Program-made: the position numbers and the translations under genes | Assembly: GCA_002104985.1 (NCBI GenBank) | Contig: MCGO01000051.1 | Coordinates: forward strand, 1-64,000 | Reading direction: 5' to 3' | Length of the DNA stretch: 64,000 nucleotides | Origin: Rhizoclosmatium globosum | Lineage: Eukaryota; Chytridiomycota; Chytridiomycetes; Chytridiales; Chytriomycetaceae | Part shown: in pieces, positions 43,564 through 56,727 of the stretch | Numbering within the stretch: the stretch's first letter is position 1 | Layout: the number at the start of each line of letters is the position of its first letter | Notes under the pieces: generated by a model | The model's input: only the letters and a program-made list of their open reading frames with translations | Database searches by the model: none | Told to the model about the DNA's origin: nothing

Positions 43564-43755
43564 GTTATGGAAAAGGCTGGATTCAAATATGAAATTATTG
43601 ATTCAATTGAGTATTGGATTCGAAAATAAATGGGTTTTAATATGATCATTGTTTGTGGAAAATGGTTCTTGTGAATCGTAATAGCAGGAACAAAGAGACT
43701 TGTTTTGTAAGGAGCACATATTATTACAATAGTATGCATCAAATGCGTGGTGTCT

Positions 43756-44685
43756 TTAATGGTTTCTTTGTCCATGTTGATACCAACACCCCAAAACAGT
43801 CGAGGGATCAGTCGAAGATCCAGACGAATACTCAAAATATGCGTCTGCAAGAAGCTTCCTCAATTCAATTTCTTTTTCCGAATCACGGTCAGAATAAAGT
43901 GTGCTGAACGAAATCTTTTCAACACAATTTGCAGTTCCTGCCAGCGATTTCATGACTTCTAGCTGCAATTGGTGTGAACTAATCAAAGAAAGCTCTCGTA
44001 GATTTGGGATGCATACAAGGCCCAATGCAACTTCGTTGAGGTTAATAGAACCAACGAAAGCCTCCGAGTCATCGTATTCGATCGTCAAATACCGCAGATG
44101 TGTGCACATAGATAATTTTTTAACAACTTCGTGCCCAATGAATCCTTTCAAATTCAAAATCGATGGATTCAGGTCGACGATTGCTTGTGAAATACATTCC
44201 ATGATGGATGTTGGATACCTTATGCATCGCAAAGTCAAGTTCTGCACCCGCTTGCGATAATATACAATTTGCTTCGACCATTCCAAGAGTTCAGATGGAT
44301 CATTGGGCATACAATCAGAAAAGGAAAGAGATCGGGAAACTTGGGAACACATCAATTGGATTTCATGTGCCTCCAAGATAGTCCACGGATTTACGACAGT
44401 GGTGCCATTGAAACGTGAGAGCATCGCAAAGTATTCTTTCGGGACGAAGCTGGTCGCTGGGATCGACTGGTACTGGAAGTGAGGCCATAATGAATTGAGT
44501 GGTGCTTTCAAAGAGCATCCAGCATTGAAAACGATGGTTGCGTGGTCGTTAAGTTGCGGAATTGCTCGACAGAATCTCATCATTGAGGCAGCGTCGAGGA
44601 ATCCGTTGATTTTGTCGAGCAGCTCGCGAGGGAGTGAACAGATCATTTTGGGAGAGGTTTGACGTCTATTTGGGTCAAGCCACAT
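43756..44685 (-). CDS. F-box-like family protein P9, 309 aa
   Basis: Intact single exon; ATG at 44685. The F-box-like start, LPRELLDKINGFLDAASMMR plus FCRAIPQLNDHATIVF and LWPHF, is followed by a domain with LRR-like spacing (LRYLTIEYDDSE, LRELSLISSHQLQ) and a C-terminal GCWYQHG. It is the most divergent intact member. It converges with P8, leaving about 130 bp between the P8 readthrough frame and the P9 stop. Confidence 0.78.
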   Translation of the reverse strand: MWLDPNRRQTSPKMICSLPRELLDKINGFLDAASMMRFCRAIPQLNDHATIVFNAGCSLKAPLNSLWPHFQYQSIPATSFVPKEYFAMLSRFNGTTVVNPWTILEAHEIQLMCSQVSRSLSFSDCMPNDPSELLEWSKQIVYYRKRVQNLTLRCIRYPTSIMECISQAIVDLNPSILNLKGFIGHEVVKKLSMCTHLRYLTIEYDDSEAFVGSINLNEVALGLVCIPNLRELSLISSHQLQLEVMKSLAGTANCVEKISFSTLYSDRDSEKEIELRKLLADAYFEYSSGSSTDPSTVLGCWYQHGQRNH

Positions 44686-44998
44686 AAAGAGAGGATGAAC
44701 AAATGAATATGATACATATTTGGAATTAATCTTTAGTATTGAACAGGTAAATGGATAAAAGAAAAGTTAAACTGCGAGACCGCAAGACTCTTCATTCAAT
44801 CTTTCAATGGCTGCATCATTGGAGTATAAATCATAAATCAAGACCATCGTTTATTATATTCTATCCCGATCTCTTCTCGTGTCTCCGTGCAGGCATAAGT
44901 CTTCCCTGCCAGCCACTTCATCTGAAAGAGAGATCGGAAGTCGAAAACTGCTCAAAAACCGCCCGACTTCGCTTTTCAACACGACGCAATATTGCAAT

Positions 44999-46042
44999 AT
45001 GCAACTACAAATGGAAGACTACGACAGAAGCTTTAGTGCTGCGGATGCCATCGACTCAGGCATGACAGCGCAGGATCTGTATTCACCAACTTCAACGCTC
45101 TTTGATCCGCTTTCACCAACGCTTCTTGGCCAACCATGGCAGTTTGAGACTCTTCCACTCGCGTGTTCTGGTCCTCTTTCAGACGAGATGCTTATTGGCA
45201 GCTTCTTTGATGGCATGGCTTCGGCGGACTCGTTCCAAACTTTTACGTCATTCCCAGTTTCACTCTATCCTTTCTACGATACCTGCCACCTCCTTCCAAT
45301 GGCACTGCCAGACTGGTCGGGCTCGACCGATGCAGTTTTGTTATCAGCCAGTGGGGACCGCCACGCCGTACAAACCCCCGATCTCCCAACTTCCGATCTC
45401 CCAGCCCCAAAGCAAGAAATGAATGACCTGATAATACAATTTACAGACGATAGAGGTATGTGTAATTGCCAGAATATAACTTGTTGCTAACGTATACTGA
45501 AAGGCCATTCCCCAACGCTTTCCGATCTATCTGTCACGGAAACTGACTCTAAGCATGATCTCGATTCATTGAATTGCTTTGAACAGGCCTCTCCCGCTCC
45601 TTCCGATTCAACGCTATACCTCCGTCCCACAAAACGGTCTTCAGCTCCAACTGAAAAGAAATGTCATTTCCCAGGCTGCACACGGATCTTCACCAAGTTT
45701 GCCAACCTCAAGGCACATATCGCAACGCACACAGGCATCCGAGACTTCCGATGCTCAACATGTTCCGCCACATTTACGACTAAAAACCGTCTGGTGGTTC
45801 ACGAGCGCGTTCACACAAACGAAAAGCCATACGCCTGCAATGTACTTGGATGCTCATATGCGGCTAGACAGAAATGTGCATTGACAAGTCATATGATCAC
45901 CCATTTGACTGCTAAGGAGAAAGAGGCGTTGAAGGAACAGAATCAGCGAACTCTTCCATGTGACGAGTGTGGACGGTTATATAAGAATCAAGAATCCCTG
46001 TCACAACACATGTGGAAGAAGCATAAGAAACCACTTAATTAG
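44999..46042 (+). CDS. C2H2 zinc-finger transcription factor, 331 aa
   Basis: Exons 44999-45455 and 45504-46042 with a 48-nt intron give 332 codons including the stop. The N-terminal half is acidic, Ser/Pro/Leu-rich and low in charge pairs, like an activation region. The C-terminal half has a C2H2 finger with C-x4-C spacing (CHFPGCTRIFTK), then CSTCSATFTT, then CNVLGCSYAAR, and a last CDECGRLYKN ending in H-x4-H. Linkers such as HTGIRDFRC and HTNEKPYAC are typical. The arrangement resembles TFIIIA/Zap1-type DNA-binding proteins. Nuclear; targets unknown. Confidence 0.85.
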
Positions 46043-46375
46043 ATTAATAAATATGCCCGGAGCAACATCATTTACATTTCATTAACACATCCAAGGCATT
46101 TTATTAATATTCTCTAAATACACTGACCATAAAATCTCTTGGTTCTGTGATTCTGACATGCCTTCTAAAAACAAATGAAACACCCCTGAGCGGAGGTGAG
46201 GAGATCGGGGCTTGTCGGCGCAGAGTCTATCTTCACCGACTTGTCACCGACGGTGTCTGGTGCATTAGGCAAAGCATATCGATCATGTTTATGTTTTTGC
46301 GAAGTGTAATTGCCTCAACAGAAAGTTCAGTGAGAATCACTGTTCAGCAAACAAAAACAAAAGAAGGGAAAGCGA

Positions 46376-49300
46376 ATGGACACATCGCTGCCAATCATCC
46401 CACACGCAGCAGCCATCGCCGCGTCTGTCCGAAACCAGCGCGTGACTATTCTCAGCGCCGAAACAGGTATTTAGTCAACATCTCAGATCCGAGTAATCAA
46501 CGCCCAATCAAAGGCGCCGGAAAGTCAACGGCCGTTCCACTCTTTCTCCTCGCGGATTCAATGGCAAACGAACAACGCCCGAGAATCGTTGTTTCGCAGC
46601 CACGAAGAATTGCGGCGATTCAGTTGGCGAAGCGCGTGAAGGAACAGTTGGGACTGGCGAATTCGGGCTGGAAAGTCGGGTCGGTTTACGTTACTCCTAG
46701 CAGAACGATAGTATCTAATAGTATGTTGATAGGCATCGTATCATGAACGATGTCAACGATAACCATGCCCATGTTGTGTATGCAACGGTTGGATACCTTG
46801 TCAACTGGCTTGCCCACTCTCCTACTGCCCTCAAAGATGCTTCTCATATCATCCTTGATGAAGCCCATGAACGCTCAGTCGATCAGGACTTGTTGGCTCT
46901 GTTGTTAAAGAGGCGTATGCAAGATTTGCCAACCTTGAAGCTCATTATCATGAGTGCAACACTCGAAACAAGCCTGTATGCAGATTATTTCAGAGAATTT
47001 AATCAAGATGGCAGCGTGGATAGTTTGAAGGTGGGTTGGGAGTTGACATCAAGGAGAATGAGAACAAGGGGAACATGAAGACCAACTAGACGCATCTAAA
47101 TTTCAAGAGATGTGATTAATAATTCATTTTAGGTTGGAGTCAAACGATTTCCGGTTGAACGACTCTATATGATGATTTCTTGAGCATCCGTCTTTAGCAC
47201 CATTATTCGAATGGCAGTCTCAAAAGCGACTCATGGACTCAGCATACGCGGAGAAGCGGCAACAAGAAGGTAGTCGAGGAGAGGACGGTATGAATTGGAA
47301 CAGGAATTCAGTCGGCACGTGAAATCAAGAATCGCTCAATTCACAGGGTATGCTTATGTTATATTATTAGGTTATATATTTTCTCATCAAAATGAGTAGG
47401 TGCTGCCGCAACCCAAATCACGAGGGATTCAACGCATGTCTCCCCAGATCCCCGACACAGACTACGAAATCTCTGTTGAAATCGCACTCTTCCTCGCCAA
47501 AATTGGGATACCAAGTGATATACCTACCGAAGGCGAATCTGTACTTGTCTTTTTGCCGTTGAGTTCCCTGTTGCCCCACTCCTTTCACTGACGCAATCAA
47601 ATCTAAACGACGGCATAAAACAAACCAAAAAATTCAGTGGAGAATCTGAAATCATGACGTGGATTGAAACTCTTGACCGCAAAACAGCGAGGTACCCAGA
47701 AGTCGAACAAACTCGAATTCAAGTCCACGTACTTCATTCTCAAACTCCAAAAGACCAATTAGACCTTGCCTTCATACCTGCACTTCCTAATCAGCTGAAA
47801 ATTGTTCTTTCAACCAATATCGCCGAATCTTCTGTCACAATTTCGGATGTTTCTTGTGTGATTGATCATGGATTGAGGAGATCTATGGAATATAACACGC
47901 AGCTGGGATGTCAAACATTAAAACTCGGATTTGTGAGTCGAGCATCGGCGACCCAGAGAGCGGGAAGGAGTGGGCGGTGTCGCGCAGGTCTCTACTTGGC
48001 CTTCTTCACACAACAATACCATGATTTAATCTTCAAAGGTGAGCGATTGTTCTTCATCTACCTTTGTGACTCCTAATTGAAACTTTTCAGAACACGATCC
48101 TCCTGAAATCCAAACTCTCTCACTCGACCAAACAATTCTCAAAGTCAAGTCCCTCTTCCCAACCGATAACGTCCAAGCTCTTCTCAACCAACTCATCGAA
48201 CCACCCTCCACCACACAACTCACTCAAGCATTCTCGAAACTATTTGACGCAGGCGCACTGACGAGACCTCCAGGCTTTAACCCACGTTTTCAGACGAAGT
48301 AGACGAATCGAAAACCAAAATCACATTCCTCGGAAGCATCGCAGGCAAATTTCCCTGTGACATTGGCATCACGCGTTACTCCTCATAGGCGCTGCATGTA
48401 ACGCTGCAACAGAGACATGCGTCCTTGCAGCGGCTTTATCCTCGCAGATCCATTCTCTATGCCGACGAGTTATTTCACGCATAACCGTGCGGAACTCTGT
48501 GTTCAACTTGCTGCGAGTTTCGGCAGTCGCGTTGAGGCGGATTCGGGTGGATATTCCGAACCTGGAGCTATATTGAATTTATTCAAGGAGTGGGTAAAAG
48601 TGGTCGGAGGTAAAGAGAGGATGCCTGGATGGGCCGGAGGGGTGTTCACGTTGCAAGGTGGAAGCAGTTACGAGCGGGGATTTCTGTGTTTGCAGGGAGG
48701 TTGGGGGAAGTTTTGAGAGTGCGAGCAGAAGAGGAAGGTAGTAGAGTAGGAAATAAGGTTGTCGAGCGGTTGATGTATTGAAGGATGTTGCGGGTGAGGT
48801 GCTGAGTGGTTCTGGTGGAGGAAGAAATCGTGACGTTGTGGACGAGATTTTCTGTGCAAGCGAGAATACCGTTCGCGCTGTTTTGTTGGCTGGTTGTTCG
48901 CAAGAGATTTATCATGGGCAAGCGGGAGAGGCTGGGCTGTTGGGTTGGATGACGCTAATACGATTCTGGCGAAAGCAAAGCGGGCTGCTGGAACTGGAGC
49001 TAAGGCCGCCAAGTTAATGAAAAAATCACTGGAGGCACAGGTACGTGTTTTTTATTTCAGTTGACATGTCTGTCTGATACAGTAAACAACAGCTTACGGC
49101 TCAGCTATTTTCAAACGCTTCCAAACCAATTAGTGCCTATGAAACAATGACTGTCGCAGCAAATTCAAAGGCTCATCTTCTGAACCTATTTTACAAGCAC
49201 GTCCCGCCGTCTCCAACCGCTGCTGCGACGTCTGTTGTTGATCCTACTGTTGATTCAAAAATTTACTCCTGCAATCCCACTCATTTTCCCACTCCGCCCG

Positions 49301-50833
49301 CGACACATCCACCATTTCAGCGTCACAAATCTGCAAGTATTGTCATCATTGCAAAGTTTGCCCCACCAGAACTGAGTAATGCAGCTTCTGTTCGAAAAAT
49401 GTTTGAATGGATGGGATGTGTTCGAGCATGTGTAGTTAAACGATTTGTGGTGTTGGAATTTTTAGAGCGTCATGAAGATATCGGTGAAAGAATTGAATCT
49501 TTATTGGGAAAGTTGGAGGTTCGGGAATCTGCAACCAACGAGTCTGAGGCTGACGGCTTTGAAGTAAAGACACAAGGTTTTGGCGGTGTCTATGCAGTTA
49601 AGCCGAATATGACTTCTCAGGAACGAGTTGTGCAGTTGAGTGACAGCAGGCGAGATGTCTTAAAAACCACAACGAAGTATGAGACAAACGATTTGTGTAT
49701 GGCCCTGCGTTTTCTATCAACACTTTCCACCGGCCGAAAGCATACATGGATGCCATATCCGGAATACGGAGAAGCGTTGGAAAAAGAAGAGGGAGTTGAG
49801 CTGGGGAAAGTTGTCGTTGGATTCCAAGTTGATTTCCGGAAATGCGAAACACCTGGACTTCCTGTTAAACCATACTGGAGGTCTCCGTTTATTGGAAGTG
49901 CTGGTGTCAGAAGAGTGATGAAACAGGTGACGACTGAAAGGCAGGAGTTGGATAAGAATGGCGACTGGAAGGTTATTTCCAAACGAGTAGAAGAGTTTAA
50001 TACGACAACGTGTGGAGATTCTGTGTTTGCTGCGGTATGTATAATTTCCAGTTAATGGATTACTAACTCATGAATTTGCAGCCGGGTCATCACAACTCAT
50101 CGAAAATGTAAACTCGTCATTTTTGGGAGTGACTGGAATCACGCTCTATCCAGCAAATCAACCGGTCTGGAACTTGCGACTCCTTATGCTGAAGCCGAAT
50201 GATGCATCTATTCTTTTGACAGGGGAAAATCGGGGCGCGTCTCTTCACCATTTTCATGCTTCGCATACTCCCGATATAGATTCCGATGTTGTTCAATGGA
50301 TTGAAACAAACTCAAGTTTAGGGGGCGGATCTCTTGAGCCTCAAGATTTGGAGGTTTTGAATGAGGGAAGGAGTGATATTGGCCGCCTGTTTTATGATGG
50401 CTCTGGTTTAGTTGAAGGCACGCTAGCGAAATCGTACGTCACTGCTGTAGACGCGTTGGCGAAGGTTGTGAGTGGACGGGGAGAAGGAAATGTACGATTT
50501 GGAGAGTCACATTGGGCTGATTTCGGGATCAAGCACCATAGCAAGGCATCACCGTCAAGCGAAGAAGGAAAAAAGGAGAGTTCAGAGAATGCTGTGAAAC
50601 AAGGCGTTCAATCGAAAGGCATTCCAGCGATTCCTGGTCCTGCAATTCCCGACTTTACGAATGATGGGCCGGATTACTTGGGCATGTTAGTTTGGCCTCA
50701 ATATCAGCCTCCAGTATATTCTGACGACGATAGTTTCGATGAGGATGAATTGGATGAGGAGTCGAATGACTTTGACGATTTCGATCATGAGTTTGAATCC
50801 GAAGATTCTGAGATTGATTTTGCATGTTTGTGA
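46376..50833 (+). CDS. DEAH-box RNA helicase with long C-terminal extension (frame-broken)
   Basis: Exon 1 (46376-46466) and exon 2 (from 46514) join to form the Walker A motif SAETGAGKST. Motif II is DEAH (46859-46870), III MSATLE, IV/V LSTNIAESSVTI, VI QRAGRSGR. The helicase-associated region (FLGSIAGKFPCDIGITR) and an OB-like start (VRAVLLAGC) follow. Splicing near 49039-49090 joins LMKKSLEAQ to LTAQLFSNASKPI, so the 49147-50833 region is the same protein. That extension contains an RRM-like segment (SIVIIAKFAPPEL ... KRFVVLEFLE) and an acidic tail. Several breaks (for example near 46690, 47175, 47198, 47315, 48960) are consistent with missing single bases. DHX-type, perhaps near TDRD9/DHX30; orthology is unsettled. 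Confidence 0.75.
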
Positions 50834-51019
50834 GAGGTGTGTCGTATTGGGATGTCATTTCAGTAAGCAAAGGTTTTGGGTTTTAGCATAACAGCTGCAA
50901 TAAAATATGTTTTACAGACTTTCATCGAAAACGAAGATTCATTTATTCCTAAGTGGTAGTTTTCTGGAATTCAATCGCGCATATCGCAGATGTACATTTT
51001 GCTCCTCCTAGAAAATGTC

Positions 51020-52119
51020 TTATTCCTCCATCACATCCTTTCCCCTACTCCCAACAACGTCAGAGTCAAAGTCCCACTTGGAATCTACACGTTCGAAAAC
51101 ATTGACATGGTTCAAAGACATTCCAAGGATTAAGCGATCTGCAGCAGTTTCGATACGAGCTTCCACCTCAGCTTCCAGTAAAACACGTCCAAACACCTTC
51201 ATACCAAATGCAATTGCCTCTCTTTGCGTACCAAACTTTGAACTGGATCTGTTTCGAATCGCAAAAACCTCTCTCCGGATAGCTTCGTCTTCAGAAGTAG
51301 GTTCTTGGGGCTGGGAATCCGCGTCTGAGTCTGAGGATGGTTCAAACATTGTGGAGTCTGAGGATGTACGCGTCATTGGGATTGGGATCTCTTCTGGAAT
51401 GATACGGTCTGCTAGGGATTCAAATTCTTTGAGGATGGATGCAATCATGGCAGCCTTTTGGATATTGTCTGTGAAGAGGAGGGATGTGTATTCGATGATG
51501 AAGTCCATCTATTGGAAATGTATGTAAGTGGGAATTTGAGTGGCTATTTAGAGAACTAAGTTGTATATACCATGAAGACGTCATTCCAACGCATGCAGTG
51601 GCCAATGTATCGAGTGAGTTCGACAATTTCTTCCTTGCCCCATTCTTTCAGCTGCGCATCCTTCATACTCTCATCAATGAGGTTATTCCCTTCAGTGAAA
51701 TGCTTGATAAACTTTGCAGTTGTCTGAGGAGTCTCGCCAATCAGAAGTGAATTAGCAACATTACACTTTCGGTCAAAGTCCCAGTTCTTGCCAACAGCAG
51801 CAAGTAAATGAGTAAACTTTCTGCTATCGATTTTGTATGAATAGAAGAGCTTGAGCAAGAGTTCGCATATCGAAGCAGTATTCCATCCATTCGTCATCCA
51901 TTGCAATACAAGCGATAGCACGAATGGATCTTCCGACAAGTATCGATCAAACAAGTCACGTTTGTGAACGGAGATGTATCCAATGTTTGCTTCACTTGTG
52001 ATCCAGCTCTTGAATGTAGTGCTATAAATGCGATCCATTTCCGTCATGGCAGCTTCGACTTCTGCAACCGACTTTGGTTTACTGATGGTATCTTCTTTGG
52101 GGAAATGGATGGCCTTCAT
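51020..52119 (-). CDS. Unknown protein, 345 aa
   Basis: Two exons (51571-52119, 51020-51508) with a 62-nt intron give 346 codons including the stop. The N-terminal two thirds are helical and mostly soluble (VLQWMTNGWNTASICELLLK, HLLAAVGKNWDFDRK), with conserved-looking Trp and Cys. A Ser/Asp/Glu-rich linker (SSDSDADSQPQEPTSEDE) and a final helical region follow. I do not recognise the family. It converges with the helicase gene, leaving about 190 bp. No frame breaks, so the reading is reliable even though the function is not known. Confidence 0.75.
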
Positions 52120-52692
52120 TGTGAATGAAGGTGGTGGAGTGGTTTTTGGGGGTTGGTTTCACTGAAAGTCTGAAACGCGACTTCCCCCCACTTTGAATTA
52201 TTAATAGTGAATCATTATGTCCCTTCTAAATTGAATTCTTATTAGTATCCCACAGTAATCCATTCATAGTTTGCGCGTTTATGTGTTTCGGACTTGTACG
52301 ATTTGAGCTTTTCTGTTCTTCAGGCCGTTGGTGAAGGATGCGAACGACTCTAGACTGATGCCTAATAGTAAATAGAGCATTACGAGCTAGTTCGAAGGGG
52401 ATACCAGTTGTGAACGAGGGTGAATGATAGGTTTCTTTTCAGTTCTCGTTTCTTCTCTCGTTTTTCTGAATCAAATCCAAGGCCGAGCCACCCACTCCGT
52501 CTTGCCTGCATCCAAACAACCAAACCAACCAACCAAATCAATACCCACTGCATTCAGCCACCGCCCTAGCGAGTTCTAAGGCGTGAGTGCCATCCACCAC
52601 AACCCTCGCTGTACTCACCACCACATGCACATTCCCAGTAAGACCAGTAAAACCCACACGCAAAACACACCACTCAAATCAAGTCAAGTCAA
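52120..52692. other. Divergent promoter region, no gene
   Basis: 573 bp between the start of the unknown gene (minus) and exportin-1 (plus). It has pyrimidine-rich stretches and repeated CCAACCAA/CCAAACC motifs near 52510-52550, plausible for promoter or 5' UTR. No ORF of interest. Confidence 0.5.
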
Positions 52693-55600
52693 ATGGAGGC
52701 CATTCTCGATTTCTCGCGCGAGCCATTCGACGTGGCGCTTCTCGACCGCGTCGTCCAGACGTTCTACTCAACAACCGGGCCCGATGTTCGTGTCGCTTTC
52801 TTTGCGTTTTTCGTGCTTCTAACGCCGTCCGTGCCAGCAAATTACCGCTGAAAAGGTGCTTTCGCAGTTCCAGGCGCATCCGGATGCCTGGAAACAGGTG
52901 GACGGCATCCTGGAACGCTCGCAGCTGCTGCAAACTAAAGTAGGCGTCCACCCACTGTGAGCAGTCGCTAATACCATCCCTCGTCCAGTTTATTGCCCTG
53001 ACAATCCTCGAAAATCTTATCAAGACCATGTGGAAGGCTCTGCCCGAAACGCAGCGAAATGGTGTGTTTCTCCTTTGACTTTTGCTTCCAACTCAACCCA
53101 AACTCATCCTCCCATCTCATTCACCCTCCTGTTCGCTTCTATTAGGAATTAAGGGCGTCGTAGTCGGAATTATCGTGAAAACCTCGTCGGATGAGACTAG
53201 CTTCAACCAACAAAAGCTGTATTTGAACAAACTAAACATGGTCTTGGTCCAAGTAAGTCTCGGCGCTCTCTGAAACACTCCTCCTCTAACTTCTATTGGC
53301 TTTATCCAGATGGTCAAGCAGGAATGGCCTCACAACTGGCCAACTTTCATCCCCGAAATTGTGGAAAGCTCCAAATCCAACCTTACCCTTTGCGAAAACA
53401 ATATGAAGATTCTCAAGCTTCTCAGGTGAGAGCAATCATCAAGTCTTGTCAAGTGTGATTTTACTTACAGAACATACGTCACAGTGAGGAAATCTTTGAC
53501 TTCTCTGCCGAACAAATGACGCAGCAAAAGACCAAAAACCTCAAAAACTCAATGTGCGGTCAATTCTCCGACATCTTTCAGCTCTGCCAACAGGTTCTTG
53601 ACAAGGCCACAAAGCCTTCTCTCATCAACGCGACCCTCGAAACACTTCTCAGATTCCTCAACTGGATTCCTCTTGGATATATCTTTGAAACAAACTTGGT
53701 TGATATCCTGTGTACTCGTTTCCTTGAAGTCCCACAGTTCAAGAATGTCACATTGAAGTGCTTGACTGAGATTGGTGGCTTGCAGGTTGGACCTGAGTAC
53801 AACGACAAGTTTGCGTTCTTGTTTAATATCGTCATGACGAGTATTAACAAGATGGTTCCTGCCTCTGCTGGTTTGTGTTTGTCCAAGTTTGAAGTTCACG
53901 GTTTTAACACTTGTTAGACTTGGCAACATTATACGAGAACGATGACGATGCTGAACAGTTCATTCAAAACTTGGCCATGTTTTTGACTAGTTTCTTGGGT
54001 GCTCACTTGAAGGTATGATAAAATATTCGGACAAAGCACAAAGCTAAATCTCCTTTTACACAGGTTGTCGAAGCTGGAGCCAACCGGGAACTTCTTCTTG
54101 CAGCCCATGGATATCTTATTCGCGTATCTCTTGTCAAAGATCGCGAAATCTTCAAAGTCTGCCTCGAATACTGGAACAAACTCGTTTCTGAGCTTTACGA
54201 AGAAGTCCAACACATTCCATCCTCCGAAATGCCTCTCCTGAATCTTGGATACCAACAGCAACAACAACAGCTCAACCATCCCAACCTCCGCAAACACATT
54301 TACACTCAAGTGTTGTCACACCTTCGTGTCGTTATGATTGAGCGCATGGTGAAGCCTGAGGAAGTTCTTGTGGTTGAGAATGACGAAGGAGAGATTGTGC
54401 GTGAGACTTTGAAGGAGAGTGACACAATCGTGCTGTACAAGAGTATGAGAGAAGTGTTGGTGTATCTTACGCACTTGGATGTGGACGACACAGAGTCTAT
54501 TATGACGGACAAGTTGTCGAAGCAGGTTTGTGTTTTTATTGAGGTTTTGATGGGACTAACGTTCGATAGATGGACGGCTCTGAGTGGTCCTGGGACAACC
54601 TCAACAAACTCGCCTGGGCGATTGGTTCCATTTCGGGAGCCATGAACGAAGAAACAGAGAAGCGGTTCTTGGTCAACTTCATCAAGTATCTTCTCAGTTT
54701 GTGTGAAATGAAGCGAGGAAAGGACAACAAGGCCGTCGTTGCTTCCAACATTATGTATATTGTCGGACAGTATCCTCGTTTCTTGAAGGCGCACTGGAAG
54801 TTTTTGAAGACTGTTGTCAAGAAGCTGTTTGAATTCATGCACGAGTTGCACGAAGGTTTGTTACTTTTTTGTGGGTGTGATTTTGCTGATTGCTTTTGAA
54901 TAGGTGTTCAGGATATGGCTTGTGACACGTTTATGAAGATTTGCCAAAAGTGTAAACGTCAGTTTGTTATGCAACAGCCAGGCGAGCTCCAGCCTTTCAT
55001 TGACGAAGAGATTTTGAAACAAATTGATGTGATTACTGGCGATCTTCAGCCTCACCAAGTCCACTCCTTCTATGAGTCTGTCGGATACATGATTTCGGCG
55101 CAGCCAAACAGACAGCTTCAGGAGCGAATGATCTATGGATTGATGGAGCTGCCTAACCAAGCTGTGAGTTTCGCTTTCTTTGTTTTTTGGTTGTTAAATC
55201 TTGGTGTAGTGGGCAAACATTATCCAGGAGGCTGGCCGCAACCCAAACATCCTCAACAGCCCCGACAGCGTGAAAATTCTTGGAAACATTATCAAAACCA
55301 ACGTTGCCGCTTGCACCTCCATTGGAGCTCCTTTCATATTCCAGATCCAGAAAATCTACTTTGAGCTTTTGGAATTGTACAAGGCGGTGTCACAACTCAT
55401 CAGCGACTCTGTTGCAACACAGGGTCTTATTGCCACGCAAACTCCACGCGTTCGAGGAATGCGCACAATCAAGAAGAAGTCCTGAAGTTGATTGATACCT
55501 TCATTGGAAAGGTTGAAGATTTGCAAGCCATCAACCAGAATATGATTCCACCTCTGTTGGAGGCCGTGTTGGTCGATTACGCTAGAAACGTGGAGCAGGC

Positions 55601-56571
55601 GAGAGAGGCTGAGGTCTTGAACTTGATGGCGGGTGTTATTACAAGATTCGGGGTGAGTTTTGTCTTTGTTTGTTGTGTAGCAGAACTGAATATACTAATC
55701 GTGAAGGATCTTGGACGACAGGATTTGATTGTTGATAAAGTTCCACCGATTTTGGATGCTGTTTTCGAGTGTACACTGAATATGATCAACAAGGACTTTG
55801 AGAATTACCCAGAGCACCGTGCTGGATTCTTCAAGATGATTTACTCGATCAACGTCAGTTGTTTCCCAGGTATGCCCTTTTCTCCCCTAGATTTTGAATC
55901 TCTGATTTTGTTTTGTAGCCTTGCTCAACCTCCCTGCACCAATGTTCAAACTCTTCCTGGACAGTGTTGTTTGGGGATTCAAGCATACAATGAGAGACAT
56001 CAGTGACCTTGGATTGACTATTTGTCTTGACTTGATCAACAACTTTGCAAAGTGCGACCGATCCATCTCAAACTCGTTCTTCCAAACCTACTACCTCAAC
56101 ATTCTTCAAGACATCTTCTTTGTCCTCACCAACGCCTTCCACAAATCTGGTTTTAAGCTGCAATCAGTCATCCTCGCCCAAATGTTCCAAATGGTTGACA
56201 GCAACCAAATCTCCGCCCCCCTCTTCAACCCAGCTTCAGTTCCAAACCCCAACATGTCAAACCAAGAGTTCCTGCGAGAGCACGTCATGCTTCTCTTGCA
56301 CAACGCATTCCCTCACCTTCAACCAAACCAAGTCCGTCAATTCGTTCTTGGTCTGTTTGAACACAACAAGGACTTGATGGCTTTCAAGATGCACTTGAGA
56401 GACTTCTTGATTACGTTGAAGGAGTTTAGTGGAGATGATAACAGTGACTTGTACTTGGAGGAGAAGGAAGCCGAAGCCAAGATGAAGTTGGAGAGTGAGA
56501 GGGCTGCTGCATTGAGGATTCCTGGAATGGTCAAGGTGTACGACCGACCTGACGATGGTATGATGGACTAA
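52693..56571 (+). CDS. CRM1: Exportin-1/CRM1 nuclear export receptor
   Basis: Karyopherin-beta that carries leucine-rich NES cargo and ribonucleoproteins out of the nucleus with Ran-GTP. It starts [20 protein letters not shown]. About a dozen short introns separate exons of HEAT repeats covering the whole protein to [15 protein letters not shown]. The NES groove segment reads [20 protein letters not shown] and keeps the Cys that leptomycin B modifies in sensitive species; budding yeast has Thr there. One frame break near 55476: ATCAAGAAGAAGTCC should read AAGAAGGAAGTCC to continue as [15 protein letters not shown], again a one-base loss. Otherwise complete. Confidence 0.96.
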
Positions 56572-56727
56572 GGAAAGTGTTGTTGGTCCGTGTATTTGGT
56601 GTTACTGTTTTTATAACGTGATTGGTCTGGTTTTTCTTTTGCCATTGCTCTAATTTACTCTATTGTTTGTTTTTTGAAATAAATGCTGATTTTTACAAGG
56701 CGTATATTTATTCTATTATACACTGAT

